20,361 nt of DNA from an uncultured Eubacteriales bacterium (GTDB taxonomy: Bacteria > Bacillota_I > Bacilli_A > RF39 > UBA660), in assembly GCA_905211265.1 (NCBI GenBank), contig CAJMAC010000020.1, positions 1 to 20,361 on the forward strand, given 5' to 3'. Positions 13,428-20,361 of the stretch are shown in pieces. The notes beneath the pieces are model-generated. The model worked only from the letters and a program-made list of their open reading frames with translations, had not been told where the DNA came from and made no database searches. The position numbers and the translations under genes are program-made. Each line of letters opens with the position of its first letter. The stretch's first letter is position 1.

Positions 13428-14082
13428 TAATGATAAAAAAACATTTAAAGAAAAATGGCAAGATAAAAGATATCAAGCCAAAATTAAATTATCAGGTTAT
13501 AGTATTTTTGTAGTTATAGCAATAATTATGATTTTAGTCGAAGGTGCTACAAATAATAAAAATACCATTATAGATAATGGACTAGAAGACAATAAAACTA
13601 TAAAAGATAATACTGATACTAAAGATAATAAAATGTTTACTATAAACTATCCTTACATAATTGAATTAAATTATAATATAGATAATACTAAAAATAACAT
13701 AACATACAATTATTCAAATAATAATAATGAATTACTTATTACTAAAACTAATAATGATATAGTAACTAATTATAAATATATTTCTAATAAATATTATGTA
13801 GAAAATAATGATAAATATATACTTACTAATATAAATAAAGTATATGATATTATAGATTATGAATATTTGGATATAGATAATATAAATAATTACTTAAATA
13901 ATGCAACATTAGAAAATGACATATATAAAGTATATTTAAAAGATATAATATTAAATAATACTAGTGATATATATATAACTATTAAATTATTAGATAATAG
14001 TGTAGAAATAGATTATACTTATCTTTTAAATATATTAAATAATAGTAATTATGACACATTTATTTTAAAAATACATAAATAG
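13420..14082 (+). CDS. Unknown single-span membrane protein
   Basis: The 220-residue protein has a basic N-terminal segment (about 1-24, including KEKWQDKRYQAKIK), one span (about 25-41, SGYSIFVVIAIIMILVE) and about 175 residues that should lie outside. This outer part is very rich in Asn, Asp, Ile and Tyr, with short beta-like segments, and has no recognisable domain, cysteine or sorting motif. AGGAGG (13404-13409) inside fmt serves its ATG, and the two genes overlap by eight bases. The high Asn content partly reflects the low GC. Outer-face localisation follows from the charge pattern. Its function is unknown. Confidence 0.75.
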   Translation: MNDNDKKTFKEKWQDKRYQAKIKLSGYSIFVVIAIIMILVEGATNNKNTIIDNGLEDNKTIKDNTDTKDNKMFTINYPYIIELNYNIDNTKNNITYNYSNNNNELLITKTNNDIVTNYKYISNKYYVENNDKYILTNINKVYDIIDYEYLDIDNINNYLNNATLENDIYKVYLKDIILNNTSDIYITIKLLDNSVEIDYTYLLNILNNSNYDTFILKIHK

Positions 14083-14102
14083 TACCTTAGGGTGCTTTTT
14101 AT
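14081..14102 (+). terminator. Terminator of the fmt operon
   Basis: AGTACC (14081-14086) pairs with GGTGCT (14091-14096), with one T-G pair and loop TTAG, then five T. It overlaps the stop codon TAG at 14080-14082. Confidence 0.75.
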
Positions 14103-14103
14103 T

Positions 14104-14186
14104 ATAAAAACTGATAACTCAACTAGGGAATGTTAGTAAATACTAAAATCTTGCGAGCTTTCGAGCCATCAGTTCACATCAAATAA
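14104..14186 (-). ncRNA. Candidate small structured RNA or complex terminator
   Basis: This sits between convergent genes. On the minus strand AACTGATGGCTC (14174-14163) pairs with GAGTTATCAGTT (14120-14109) over 12 pairs, two of them G-U, and is followed by five T (14110-14106). Read on the plus strand the same two positions are A-C mismatches and no T-run follows, so the minus strand is favoured. Inside is a second hairpin, TTAGT/ACTAA (14133-14146 region), and a local GCTCGAAAGCTCGC (14166-14153). The segment is clearly richer in G and C than other spacers here. A promoter-like TTGATA-18-TAATAT lies just upstream (14193-14222). I match it to no known RNA family. Alternatively it is the 3' end and terminator of the DnaJ-type gene. 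The spacer 14103-14308 holds nothing else I can name. Confidence 0.45.
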
Positions 14187-14192
14187 TATATC

Positions 14193-14222
14193 ATATTAAA
14201 CTAGATATGTAAAACATATCAA
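14193..14222 (-). promoter_or_regulatory. Possible promoter of the candidate RNA
   Basis: Minus strand: TTGATA (14217-14222), 18 bases, TAATAT (14193-14198). The -35 is in a small hairpin GATATG/CATATC. A start near 14186 would give an RNA of about 80 bases. Confidence 0.35.
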
Positions 14223-14308
14223 ATGAAAAAATATAAATTGATGATTCAATCAAAAGTATTAATATACTAACACAACCAAAAACACCAATTTATATAACAG
14301 AATATTTT

Positions 14309-14656
14309 TTATATATTTATTTTTTTCTTTATTTTCTTATTTGGATTATTATTTAAAAAAACTTGATAATCTATTTCAATAAAATTATTATTATCACTAG
14401 GAATAGCAACTTTTTTAATATTATCTAAAATATTTTTTTCACTAAATAAAGTAACAGTAACAAATTTCTTACCAATTAACTTTGTATAAAATTCATTACC
14501 TATTTGAAATACTTTATTAACTATAATATACCCAGTTCCATTACAATTAACACACATGGAACCTTTAGTACCCTTAGCATAAGTAAACATTATTCCTGTA
14601 CCATTACATCTTTTACAATTACATTGAACGTTTTCTAATATATTTCTTTCTCCCAT
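14309..14656 (-). CDS. Small protein with DnaJ-type zinc finger
   Basis: The 115-residue protein carries two CxxCxGxG knuckles, C14-K-R-C17-N-G-T-G and C35-V-N-C38-N-G-T-G, the zinc-binding pattern of the central domain of DnaJ. There is no J domain and no substrate-binding domain. A further C12 lies just ahead of the first knuckle. Residues 50-115 look like beta-strands with a basic tail (NKKIKKKI) and match nothing I know. Stand-alone CxxCxGxG proteins are often found in Firmicutes and may act in redox, folding or RNA contexts. AAGGGGG lies before the ATG. The promoter is divergent from that of the RNase R operon. Confidence 0.8.
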   Translation of the reverse strand: MGERNILENVQCNCKRCNGTGIMFTYAKGTKGSMCVNCNGTGYIIVNKVFQIGNEFYTKLIGKKFVTVTLFSEKNILDNIKKVAIPSDNNNFIEIDYQVFLNNNPNKKIKKKINI

Positions 14657-14680
14657 AAAAATTCCCCCTTAGTGATAGAT

Positions 14681-14709
14681 ATTATAAAATAAAATTACAA
14701 ATTAGTCAA
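14681..14709 (-). promoter_or_regulatory. Promoter of the DnaJ-type zinc-finger gene
   Basis: Minus strand: TTGACT (14704-14709), 17 bases, TATAAT (14681-14686), close to consensus. Confidence 0.8.
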
Positions 14710-14716
14710 ATATTCT

Positions 14717-14744
14717 TTGATTTTAAGTAATTCTGTTATATAAT
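14717..14744 (+). promoter_or_regulatory. Promoter of the RNase R operon
   Basis: TTGATT (14717-14722), 16 bases, TATAAT (14739-14744). AGGAGG (14763-14768) precedes the ATG at 14774. The -35 is only eight bases from that of the opposite promoter. Confidence 0.65.
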
Positions 14745-14773
14745 TATATATATAGGAATATTAGGAGGTATTT

Positions 14774-16990
14774 ATGCAAGAAGAAATAATTAACATATTA
14801 AATAATAAAGATAAATCATATACTATAACCGAGATAAATGATTTATTAGGACTTACTACAATAGAAGAATATCAAAAATTACAAAATACATTAGAAGACT
14901 TATGTTCAAATGGTATAGTTTATTATAGTGAAAAGAAAAAGAAATATTTATTACTATCTAATTCCCATTTACTTAGTGGTAAATTAATATTAAATAATAA
15001 AGGATTTGGCTTTGTTGAAATAGATAAAGAAAGTAAAGATATCTATGTAAGTGAAGATAATATAGGTACTGCTAGAAATGGAGATACTGTTTTAATAGAA
15101 TTAATTACCAAAGATAAGGTAAGACCAGAAGGAAAAATAATTAAAATTATTAAAAGAGATTATACCCCAGTAGTAGGAGTAGTATTTATAGAAAATGATG
15201 AATATTATGTAAAACCAGATAAAAAAGGACATGATATATATATACCAAAAGAATATATTAATGGTGCAGTAGAAGGACATAAAGTATTAGTTAGACCATT
15301 AAAAGAAGGTAATTATGTTGGAGAAATAATTCAAATAATAGGACATGTTAATGATGTAGGAGTAGATATTCTATCATTTGTTTATCAATATGGATTTAGA
15401 CCAAACTTTCCAGAAGAAGTAGAAAAAGAATTAGAAAGTATTCCATTAGAACTAAATGATGATATGATTAATAATGGCTTAAAAGAAGGAAGAATAGATT
15501 TAAGAAATGAAGTAATATTTACTATTGATGGAGATGATACAAAAGATATAGATGATGCAGTAAGTATTAAAAAATTATCAGATGGATACAAATTAGGAGT
15601 ACATATTGCAGATGTATCTTATTATGTAAAAGAAGGTACTGCCTTAAATGATGAAGCATATTATAGATCTACAAGTGTATATTTAGTAGATAGAGTAGTA
15701 CCAATGTTACCACATAAATTATCTAATGGTATTTGTTCATTAAATCCAAACTGTGATAGATTTGCTATGTCATGTATTATGAAAATAAATTATAAAGGTG
15801 AAGTAGTAGATTATGAAATACATCCAAGTATAATAAGAAGTAGAATACAAATGACTTACAATAAAGTAAATGAAATACTAGAAAATGACACCATACCTAC
15901 TGGATATGAAGAATTCGCAGATAAATTAAAATTAATGAATGAATTATCTGATATCTTAAGAAAGAAAATGGTTGCAAGAGGATATATGGAATTTAATGCC
16001 CCAGAAGCTAAAATTCTAGTAGATGAAAAATGTCATCCTTATAAAATAGAATTAAGAAGTCAAAGAACTGGAGAAAAATTAATAGAAAACTTTATGATTG
16101 TAGCAAACGAAACAGTAGCATCTCACATTTACTATCAAGATTTACCTTCAATTTACCGTGTACATGATAAACCAAACCAAGAAAAGATACAATCATTCTT
16201 AAATTTCTTATCACTTCGTGGTTATGTAGTAACAGGCAAAAATAAAATAGTAAGTGCAAAAGACTTGCAAAATATTTTAAAACAACTTAAAGATAAACCA
16301 GATTCAATGGTATTAAATGATCTTGCTATAAGAAGTCAAGCAAAAGCAGTATATAGTGAAGAAAATATTGGACACTTTGGCTTAGGTAGTAAATGTTATG
16401 CCCATTTTACTAGTCCAATAAGAAGATATCCAGATTTAATATTACATCGCCTACTTAAAGATTATGCTACTAACTGTACTAAGAAAACAGTAGAAAAATG
16501 GGAATTATCTTTGCCTAGTATGTGTGAACATACATCACAAAAAGAACTTGATTCCGTTAACTGTGAACGAGATGTAGAAAAGATGAAAAAAGCAGAATAT
16601 ATGGAAGATCATATTGGAGAAATATACGAAGGAGTTATAAGTGGAGTAACACCATTTGGTATCTTTGTAGAATTACCTAATACAGTTGAAGGCTTAGTTA
16701 AATTTGAAGATATTCCAGGAGATTACTTTGTTTATGATGAATCAGGATATATGATATATGGAACAAAAACTAATAAAAGATATATGTTCGGAGACACTGT
16801 AAAAGTTAAAGTAGTAAGTGCTTCCCACGAAGAATCATTAGTAGACTTTATAATGTTAAATGATAAAAATACATTTAAAGATAATAGAAAAGAAAGATAT
16901 AGTAATAAGAAAAATAAATATAAAGAAAATAAAAAAATACATAAAAATAATAATAAAGATAAGAAAAATAAAAAACATAAAAGAAAATAA
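14774..16990 (+). CDS. rnr: Ribonuclease R
   Basis: RNase R is a 3' to 5' exoribonuclease that degrades structured RNA and acts with tmRNA. The 738 residues carry a winged-helix start (about 1-60), a first cold-shock domain with NNKGFGFVEID (about 73-83), and a second at about 130-205. The RNB catalytic domain follows, with four magnesium-binding Asp, D252, D258, D260 and D261, in TIDGDDTKDIDDAV. HIADVSYYV, FTSPIRRYPDLILHR (R550, R551) and YRVHDKPNQEK are also present. An S1 domain spans about 615-700, and a Lys/Asn-rich tail (705-738) probably binds RNA. It is first in an operon of three, 22 bases before the next gene. Neither secG nor smpB, its common neighbours, is here. Confidence 0.97.
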   Translation: MQEEIINILNNKDKSYTITEINDLLGLTTIEEYQKLQNTLEDLCSNGIVYYSEKKKKYLLLSNSHLLSGKLILNNKGFGFVEIDKESKDIYVSEDNIGTARNGDTVLIELITKDKVRPEGKIIKIIKRDYTPVVGVVFIENDEYYVKPDKKGHDIYIPKEYINGAVEGHKVLVRPLKEGNYVGEIIQIIGHVNDVGVDILSFVYQYGFRPNFPEEVEKELESIPLELNDDMINNGLKEGRIDLRNEVIFTIDGDDTKDIDDAVSIKKLSDGYKLGVHIADVSYYVKEGTALNDEAYYRSTSVYLVDRVVPMLPHKLSNGICSLNPNCDRFAMSCIMKINYKGEVVDYEIHPSIIRSRIQMTYNKVNEILENDTIPTGYEEFADKLKLMNELSDILRKKMVARGYMEFNAPEAKILVDEKCHPYKIELRSQRTGEKLIENFMIVANETVASHIYYQDLPSIYRVHDKPNQEKIQSFLNFLSLRGYVVTGKNKIVSAKDLQNILKQLKDKPDSMVLNDLAIRSQAKAVYSEENIGHFGLGSKCYAHFTSPIRRYPDLILHRLLKDYATNCTKKTVEKWELSLPSMCEHTSQKELDSVNCERDVEKMKKAEYMEDHIGEIYEGVISGVTPFGIFVELPNTVEGLVKFEDIPGDYFVYDESGYMIYGTKTNKRYMFGDTVKVKVVSASHEESLVDFIMLNDKNTFKDNRKERYSNKKNKYKENKKIHKNNNKDKKNKKHKRK

Positions 16991-17012
16991 TGCTATTTTT
17001 TAGGAGGGTTAT

Positions 17013-19103
17013 ATGGCAGAAAATATAGTAAGATTACTTAAAGAAAATGATTTAAGTTATATAGAAATTAAAAGATTATTAAGACTAAGTGATGAAGAAT
17101 TAACAAAAGTATTAGATAGATTAATTAATGATGGAGTAATTATCTTAACTAAAAAAGAAAAATATAAATTAGTAGAATTAACTGATTTAAGAAAAGGTAG
17201 AATTAGAATTAAAAATAATCATGCTATATTTGACTATAATGGTAAAGAAATAGAAATAATACCAAATTACTTAAATGGTGCATCAGATAATGACATTGTT
17301 TTAGTAAGCAAAGATGGTAAGGTAGCAAGAATATTAAAGAAATTCATTACTTATAATGCCCTTGAAGTAGTAATAATAAATGATAAAAAATATGTTAAAT
17401 ATAATAATGTATTATTGGAACTAATTGGAAATATAGATGATATAGATATAACATCAGGATATATGATTTTAGGAGAACTTCAAGATAACAACAAAGTATT
17501 ACTAAAAGAAAAAATAGGACAAAAAGATGAAATAGATATGGATGTAACACCATTTATTTATGAATACGATTGTAACTATAAATTTAGTGATAAATCTATA
17601 CAACAATTACAAGCATTACCTAAATATATATCTGATGAGTATGCTTCAAAATTAATTAAAGAAGAAGATTTTGTTGATTTAAGAGATGAAGTATGTATTA
17701 CTATTGATGATAAAAGTACTAATGATATTGATGATGGATTAATGTTAAAAGAAGATGAAAATTATTATTATTTAACTACCGTTATTGCTATGCCAGGATA
17801 TTTTATAAAAAGAAATAGTAGCTTATATTATGATGTAGTAGAACATGGCACAAGTTGTTATCCTGCAGGTATGGCAATACATATGAATCATCCAATATTA
17901 TCTAAAGAATTATGTTCTTTAAATGAATCCTCTATTAGACTTGCTATGTGTTATAATTATAAATATAGTAAAACTGATGCTAAATGTAAGAAAGTAGAAA
18001 TAAAATTAGGAATAATTAATAGTAATAAAAAAATGACTTATCAAGCAGTTAATAGTATATTTGAAGATAATATTATACCTGAAGGTTATAATGAATATTT
18101 AGACTTATTAAAAGGATTAAATAGTTTATCTAAATTATTGGGTAATGATATGATAAATAAAGGATTTATACACTTTTATAATCCTGAACTTAAAATAACA
18201 TATAACAATAATGAAACTATCTTAGATAAAAGAGTAAATCATACAGGAGAAAATTTAATAGAAAATTTAATGTTAGCGTCAAATAGAGACTTAACAGAAT
18301 ATTTAGATAGAAAAGGATTACATTTAATATATAGAGTAGATGAAAAAGCCAATCAAGAAAAATTATCTATGGCAATGAATTTCCTAGCAACAAAATTACC
18401 TATTAAACCAAAAGAACATTATTCTAAAAGTGATATAATAAGTGTAATTAATATGTTAAAAAATACTCCATATGAAAAAGTATATAATAGTATGCTTATT
18501 AGATGTATGTCACGAGCAGAGTTTTCTACCATTAACAAGGGACATGATCCAATAGGATTTAGAATATATGGACAACATACTTCCCCAATAAGAAGATGTG
18601 ACCTTATAAATCAAATGATTATCTTAGACTATTTAAAATATGGTGCTAAATATACAAATGAATTATGGGAAGATGATTTAGAAGGTTTAGTACAGCATTT
18701 TAATGAAAGAGAATTAAAAGCAGAATCATTAGAACAAAGAGTAGAAAAAAGAAAAGTTGCTAATAGTTTAAGAACTCTTATTGGAGAAACTAAACAAGGA
18801 ATAATATCATCAGTAACAGATTTTGGATTCTATGTTGAAATAGATGAAATGTACGAAGGATTAGTTAATAAATCATCCCTAAAAGGAGATATAGTATATT
18901 CACCGGAAATGTTTAGTTTATTTGATAAAAAGAATAATATATCTTATACATTAGGAGACCAAGTAACAGTAGTAATTAAAGGTATAACAGATAATGATGA
19001 AATAGATTTTACATTACAAAATACCTTAGAATATAATAATTTATATGGAGAAAATTATGATTATAAGAAAGAAAAAGGGAAGACAAAGAAAAAAGTTCTT
19101 TAA
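17013..19103 (+). CDS. Divergent RNase R-like exoribonuclease paralogue
   Basis: This 696-residue protein repeats the layout of the RNase R just upstream: winged helix (about 1-55), reduced cold-shock region, RNB domain, and S1 domain (about 590-675), with a short Lys-rich tail. All four catalytic Asp are kept, D232, D238, D240 and D241, in TIDDKSTNDIDDGL, as are R527 and R528 in TSPIRR. But the HIADVS block is replaced by TVIAMPG, RRYPDL is shortened to RRCDL, the STSVYLVDR block is changed to HGTSCYPAG, and the GFGFV RNA-binding motif of the first cold-shock domain is missing. It should still be a nuclease, with altered RNA entry or specificity. AGGAGG precedes the ATG. Its end overlaps the next gene by 47 bases. 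Confidence 0.87.
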   Translation: MAENIVRLLKENDLSYIEIKRLLRLSDEELTKVLDRLINDGVIILTKKEKYKLVELTDLRKGRIRIKNNHAIFDYNGKEIEIIPNYLNGASDNDIVLVSKDGKVARILKKFITYNALEVVIINDKKYVKYNNVLLELIGNIDDIDITSGYMILGELQDNNKVLLKEKIGQKDEIDMDVTPFIYEYDCNYKFSDKSIQQLQALPKYISDEYASKLIKEEDFVDLRDEVCITIDDKSTNDIDDGLMLKEDENYYYLTTVIAMPGYFIKRNSSLYYDVVEHGTSCYPAGMAIHMNHPILSKELCSLNESSIRLAMCYNYKYSKTDAKCKKVEIKLGIINSNKKMTYQAVNSIFEDNIIPEGYNEYLDLLKGLNSLSKLLGNDMINKGFIHFYNPELKITYNNNETILDKRVNHTGENLIENLMLASNRDLTEYLDRKGLHLIYRVDEKANQEKLSMAMNFLATKLPIKPKEHYSKSDIISVINMLKNTPYEKVYNSMLIRCMSRAEFSTINKGHDPIGFRIYGQHTSPIRRCDLINQMIILDYLKYGAKYTNELWEDDLEGLVQHFNERELKAESLEQRVEKRKVANSLRTLIGETKQGIISSVTDFGFYVEIDEMYEGLVNKSSLKGDIVYSPEMFSLFDKKNNISYTLGDQVTVVIKGITDNDEIDFTLQNTLEYNNLYGENYDYKKEKGKTKKKVL

Positions 19104-20268
19104 AATATTACTTATCTTTATAACTTTATTAATACTTATATTAGGAATAGTATTAATAGTAAACAAGATAAATAAAAAGGATAAAGAAGTAAATAATAAA
19201 GAAATTATTGCTTCCAAAGAAGAAAAATATAAACTATCTCTAATTATGGCAGGAGATATGTTAGTACATGATAAAATATATAATGAAGCAAGAAAGAATG
19301 CTAATAATAATGGCTATGATTTTAAACCAATGTTAACTTATATAAAAGATATAGTAAAAGATTATGATTTAGCATATTATAATGAAGAAGTAGTCTTAGG
19401 AGGCTCTTCCATTGGATTATCAAGTTATCCAGCATTTAATTCTCCTTATGAAGTAGGACTTGATATGATAGATACAGGATTTAATATGGTAAGTTTAGCT
19501 ACTAATCATACACTGGATCGTGGAATTAAAGCAATAGAAAATTCACTTGATTTTTGGAATAGTACTGATGTATATACTGCAGGTAGTTATAAAACTATGG
19601 AAGAAAGAAATAATATAAAAATAAAAGAAAAAAATAATATTACCTATGCAATGCTTAATTATACCTATGGTACAAATGGTATAAAAAGACCAAATGGTTA
19701 TGAAAGTTATGTAAATATATGGGATATGTCTAATAAAAATAGTTATGAAGAATATAAAAATGTAGTAAAACAAGATATAGAAAATATAAGAAATAAAGTA
19801 GATGTTTTAATCGTAGCAATGCACTTTGGCGAAGAATATAACTTTAATACAACATGGTATCAAGAAGATTCAAGTAATTTTTTAAGTAGCCTAGGAGTAG
19901 ATATAATAATAGGAACACATTCTCATGTCCTAGGACCAATTAAATGGATAAATAATACCTTAGTTATATATTCTTTAGGTAATTTCTTATCTGCCCATGA
20001 AGTAGTAAATCTTTCCAATAGAATAGGATTACTTAGTAGTATAGATATCGTAAAAGAAGTAAAAGATAATAATACTACAATAAAATTAGAGAATTTAAAT
20101 AATGATTTAATATATACATATCATAATAATTATAAAGACTTTAAAGTAATACCATTTAGTAATAGTGATATAAATAAATACCTAGATAATGCAAGTAGTA
20201 TTTATGATAAATATTCTAAATATGTTACTTCACTAGATAATAATATAAACATAAAAAGTATAGGATAA
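19057..20268 (+). CDS. CapA family (poly-gamma-glutamate synthesis-type) metallophosphatase-fold protein
   Basis: The start chosen is ATG at 19057, six bases after GGAG (19047-19050). The in-frame ATG at 19045 lacks a ribosome site. The 403 residues begin with a very basic segment (RKKKGRQRKK) and a span (about 15-36), so the domain should face outward. CapA marks follow in order: GDMLVHD (66-72), YNEEVVLGG (108-116) where family members have an NLE-type motif, ATNHTLDRG (148-156), MHFGEEY (255-261) and GTHSHVLGPIKW (286-297), then YSLGNFL. These are likely metal and phosphate-site residues. In Bacillus capsule loci CapA helps polyglutamate export, but no capB or capC is here. Many orphan CapA proteins exist, of unknown substrate. 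It ends the RNase R operon. Confidence 0.9.
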   Translation: MIIRKKKGRQRKKFFKILLIFITLLILILGIVLIVNKINKKDKEVNNKEIIASKEEKYKLSLIMAGDMLVHDKIYNEARKNANNNGYDFKPMLTYIKDIVKDYDLAYYNEEVVLGGSSIGLSSYPAFNSPYEVGLDMIDTGFNMVSLATNHTLDRGIKAIENSLDFWNSTDVYTAGSYKTMEERNNIKIKEKNNITYAMLNYTYGTNGIKRPNGYESYVNIWDMSNKNSYEEYKNVVKQDIENIRNKVDVLIVAMHFGEEYNFNTTWYQEDSSNFLSSLGVDIIIGTHSHVLGPIKWINNTLVIYSLGNFLSAHEVVNLSNRIGLLSSIDIVKEVKDNNTTIKLENLNNDLIYTYHNNYKDFKVIPFSNSDINKYLDNASSIYDKYSKYVTSLDNNINIKSIG

Positions 20269-20293
20269 CTAGATTATTTCTAGTTATTTTTTC
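20265..20293 (+). terminator. Terminator of the RNase R operon
   Basis: ATAACTAG (20265-20272) pairs with CTAGTTAT (20280-20287) around a seven-base loop, then six T. It begins at the CapA stop codon. Confidence 0.88.
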
Positions 20294-20301
20294 CTTTCCA
20301 T

Positions 20302-20353
20302 AACTTAAAGTTATTCCAAGGTTTTAAATGCCTAAAATATTAGTCATTTAAAA
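20302..20353. repeat. Two inverted repeats at the end of the window
   Basis: A 15-base palindrome, ATAACTT-A-AAGTTAT, lies near 20300-20314, and TTTTAAATG (20322-20330) pairs with CATTTAAAA (20345-20353) around a 14-base loop. No gene is seen in the last 90 bases. They may belong to a transcript or regulatory region continuing beyond the window. Confidence 0.4.
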
Positions 20354-20361
20354 GAAATATT

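Noticed and set aside
14081..14180. T-box or other known riboswitch in the fmt-side spacer
   Set aside because: The GGGTGCT resembles part of a T-box antiterminator only by chance. The hairpin is a plain terminator, and no downstream gene on the same strand is within reach.
3940..20268. Alternative genetic code with TGA as Trp
   Set aside because: Trp is always TGG in the named proteins, no in-frame TGA interrupts them, and the sortase ends at TGA inside its terminator.

Overview
The window is a very A+T-rich chromosomal segment from a low-GC Firmicute. EzrA, a split CoaB/CoaC pair of the kind found in streptococci, a class B sortase, a YtxH protein and consensus sigma-A promoters with AGGAGG-type ribosome sites all point that way. 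Tryptophan is read from TGG, and TGA ends at least one gene (the sortase), so the standard bacterial code is in use and this is not a Mycoplasma-type genome. I favour an uncultured lineage of Bacilli close to the RF39/Erysipelotrichia/Mollicutes branch. That placement is inference. No transposase, phage gene, CRISPR array or plasmid function is visible.

Layout. (1) 30-149: tRNA with a CAT anticodon and its terminator. (2) 280-2702, minus strand: coaC, coaB and a class II aldolase-domain protein in a tight operon, with a divergent LysR-type regulator (2793-3665) across a 90-bp double promoter that carries an inverted repeat. (3) 3666-3939: non-coding, with two inverted repeats and a weak terminator. 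(4) 3940-7260: ezrA, then two low-complexity single-span membrane proteins of opposite topology that share a short motif. (5) 7237-7545, minus strand: an RNHCP zinc protein whose 3' end overlaps the last of these. Each of the two convergent genes seems to carry the other's terminator. (6) 7641-8042 pseudopilin, 8052-8882 (minus) class B sortase, 8931-9152 (minus) small Pro/Tyr-rich protein. (7) 9283-11705: a four-gene operon of lipoprotein, acidic disordered protein with a SepF-like amphipathic start, DUF948-like protein and YtxH protein. (8) 11812-12429: membrane-anchored glucosaminidase-like protein behind a near-consensus promoter and a 5' hairpin. (9) 12483-14082: fmt and an unknown membrane protein. 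(10) 14104-14186, minus strand: a candidate small structured RNA. (11) 14309-14656, minus strand: a DnaJ-type zinc-finger protein. (12) 14774-20268: RNase R, a divergent RNase R paralogue and a CapA-family protein in one operon.

Together the genes cover CoA synthesis, division-ring control, envelope and cell-wall work, initiator-tRNA formylation and RNA decay. Nothing looks like a defence island. The least explained items are the aldolase-domain protein tied to coaBC, the two N/Q-rich membrane proteins beside EzrA, the candidate RNA at 14104-14186, and the reciprocal terminators at 7128-7360.
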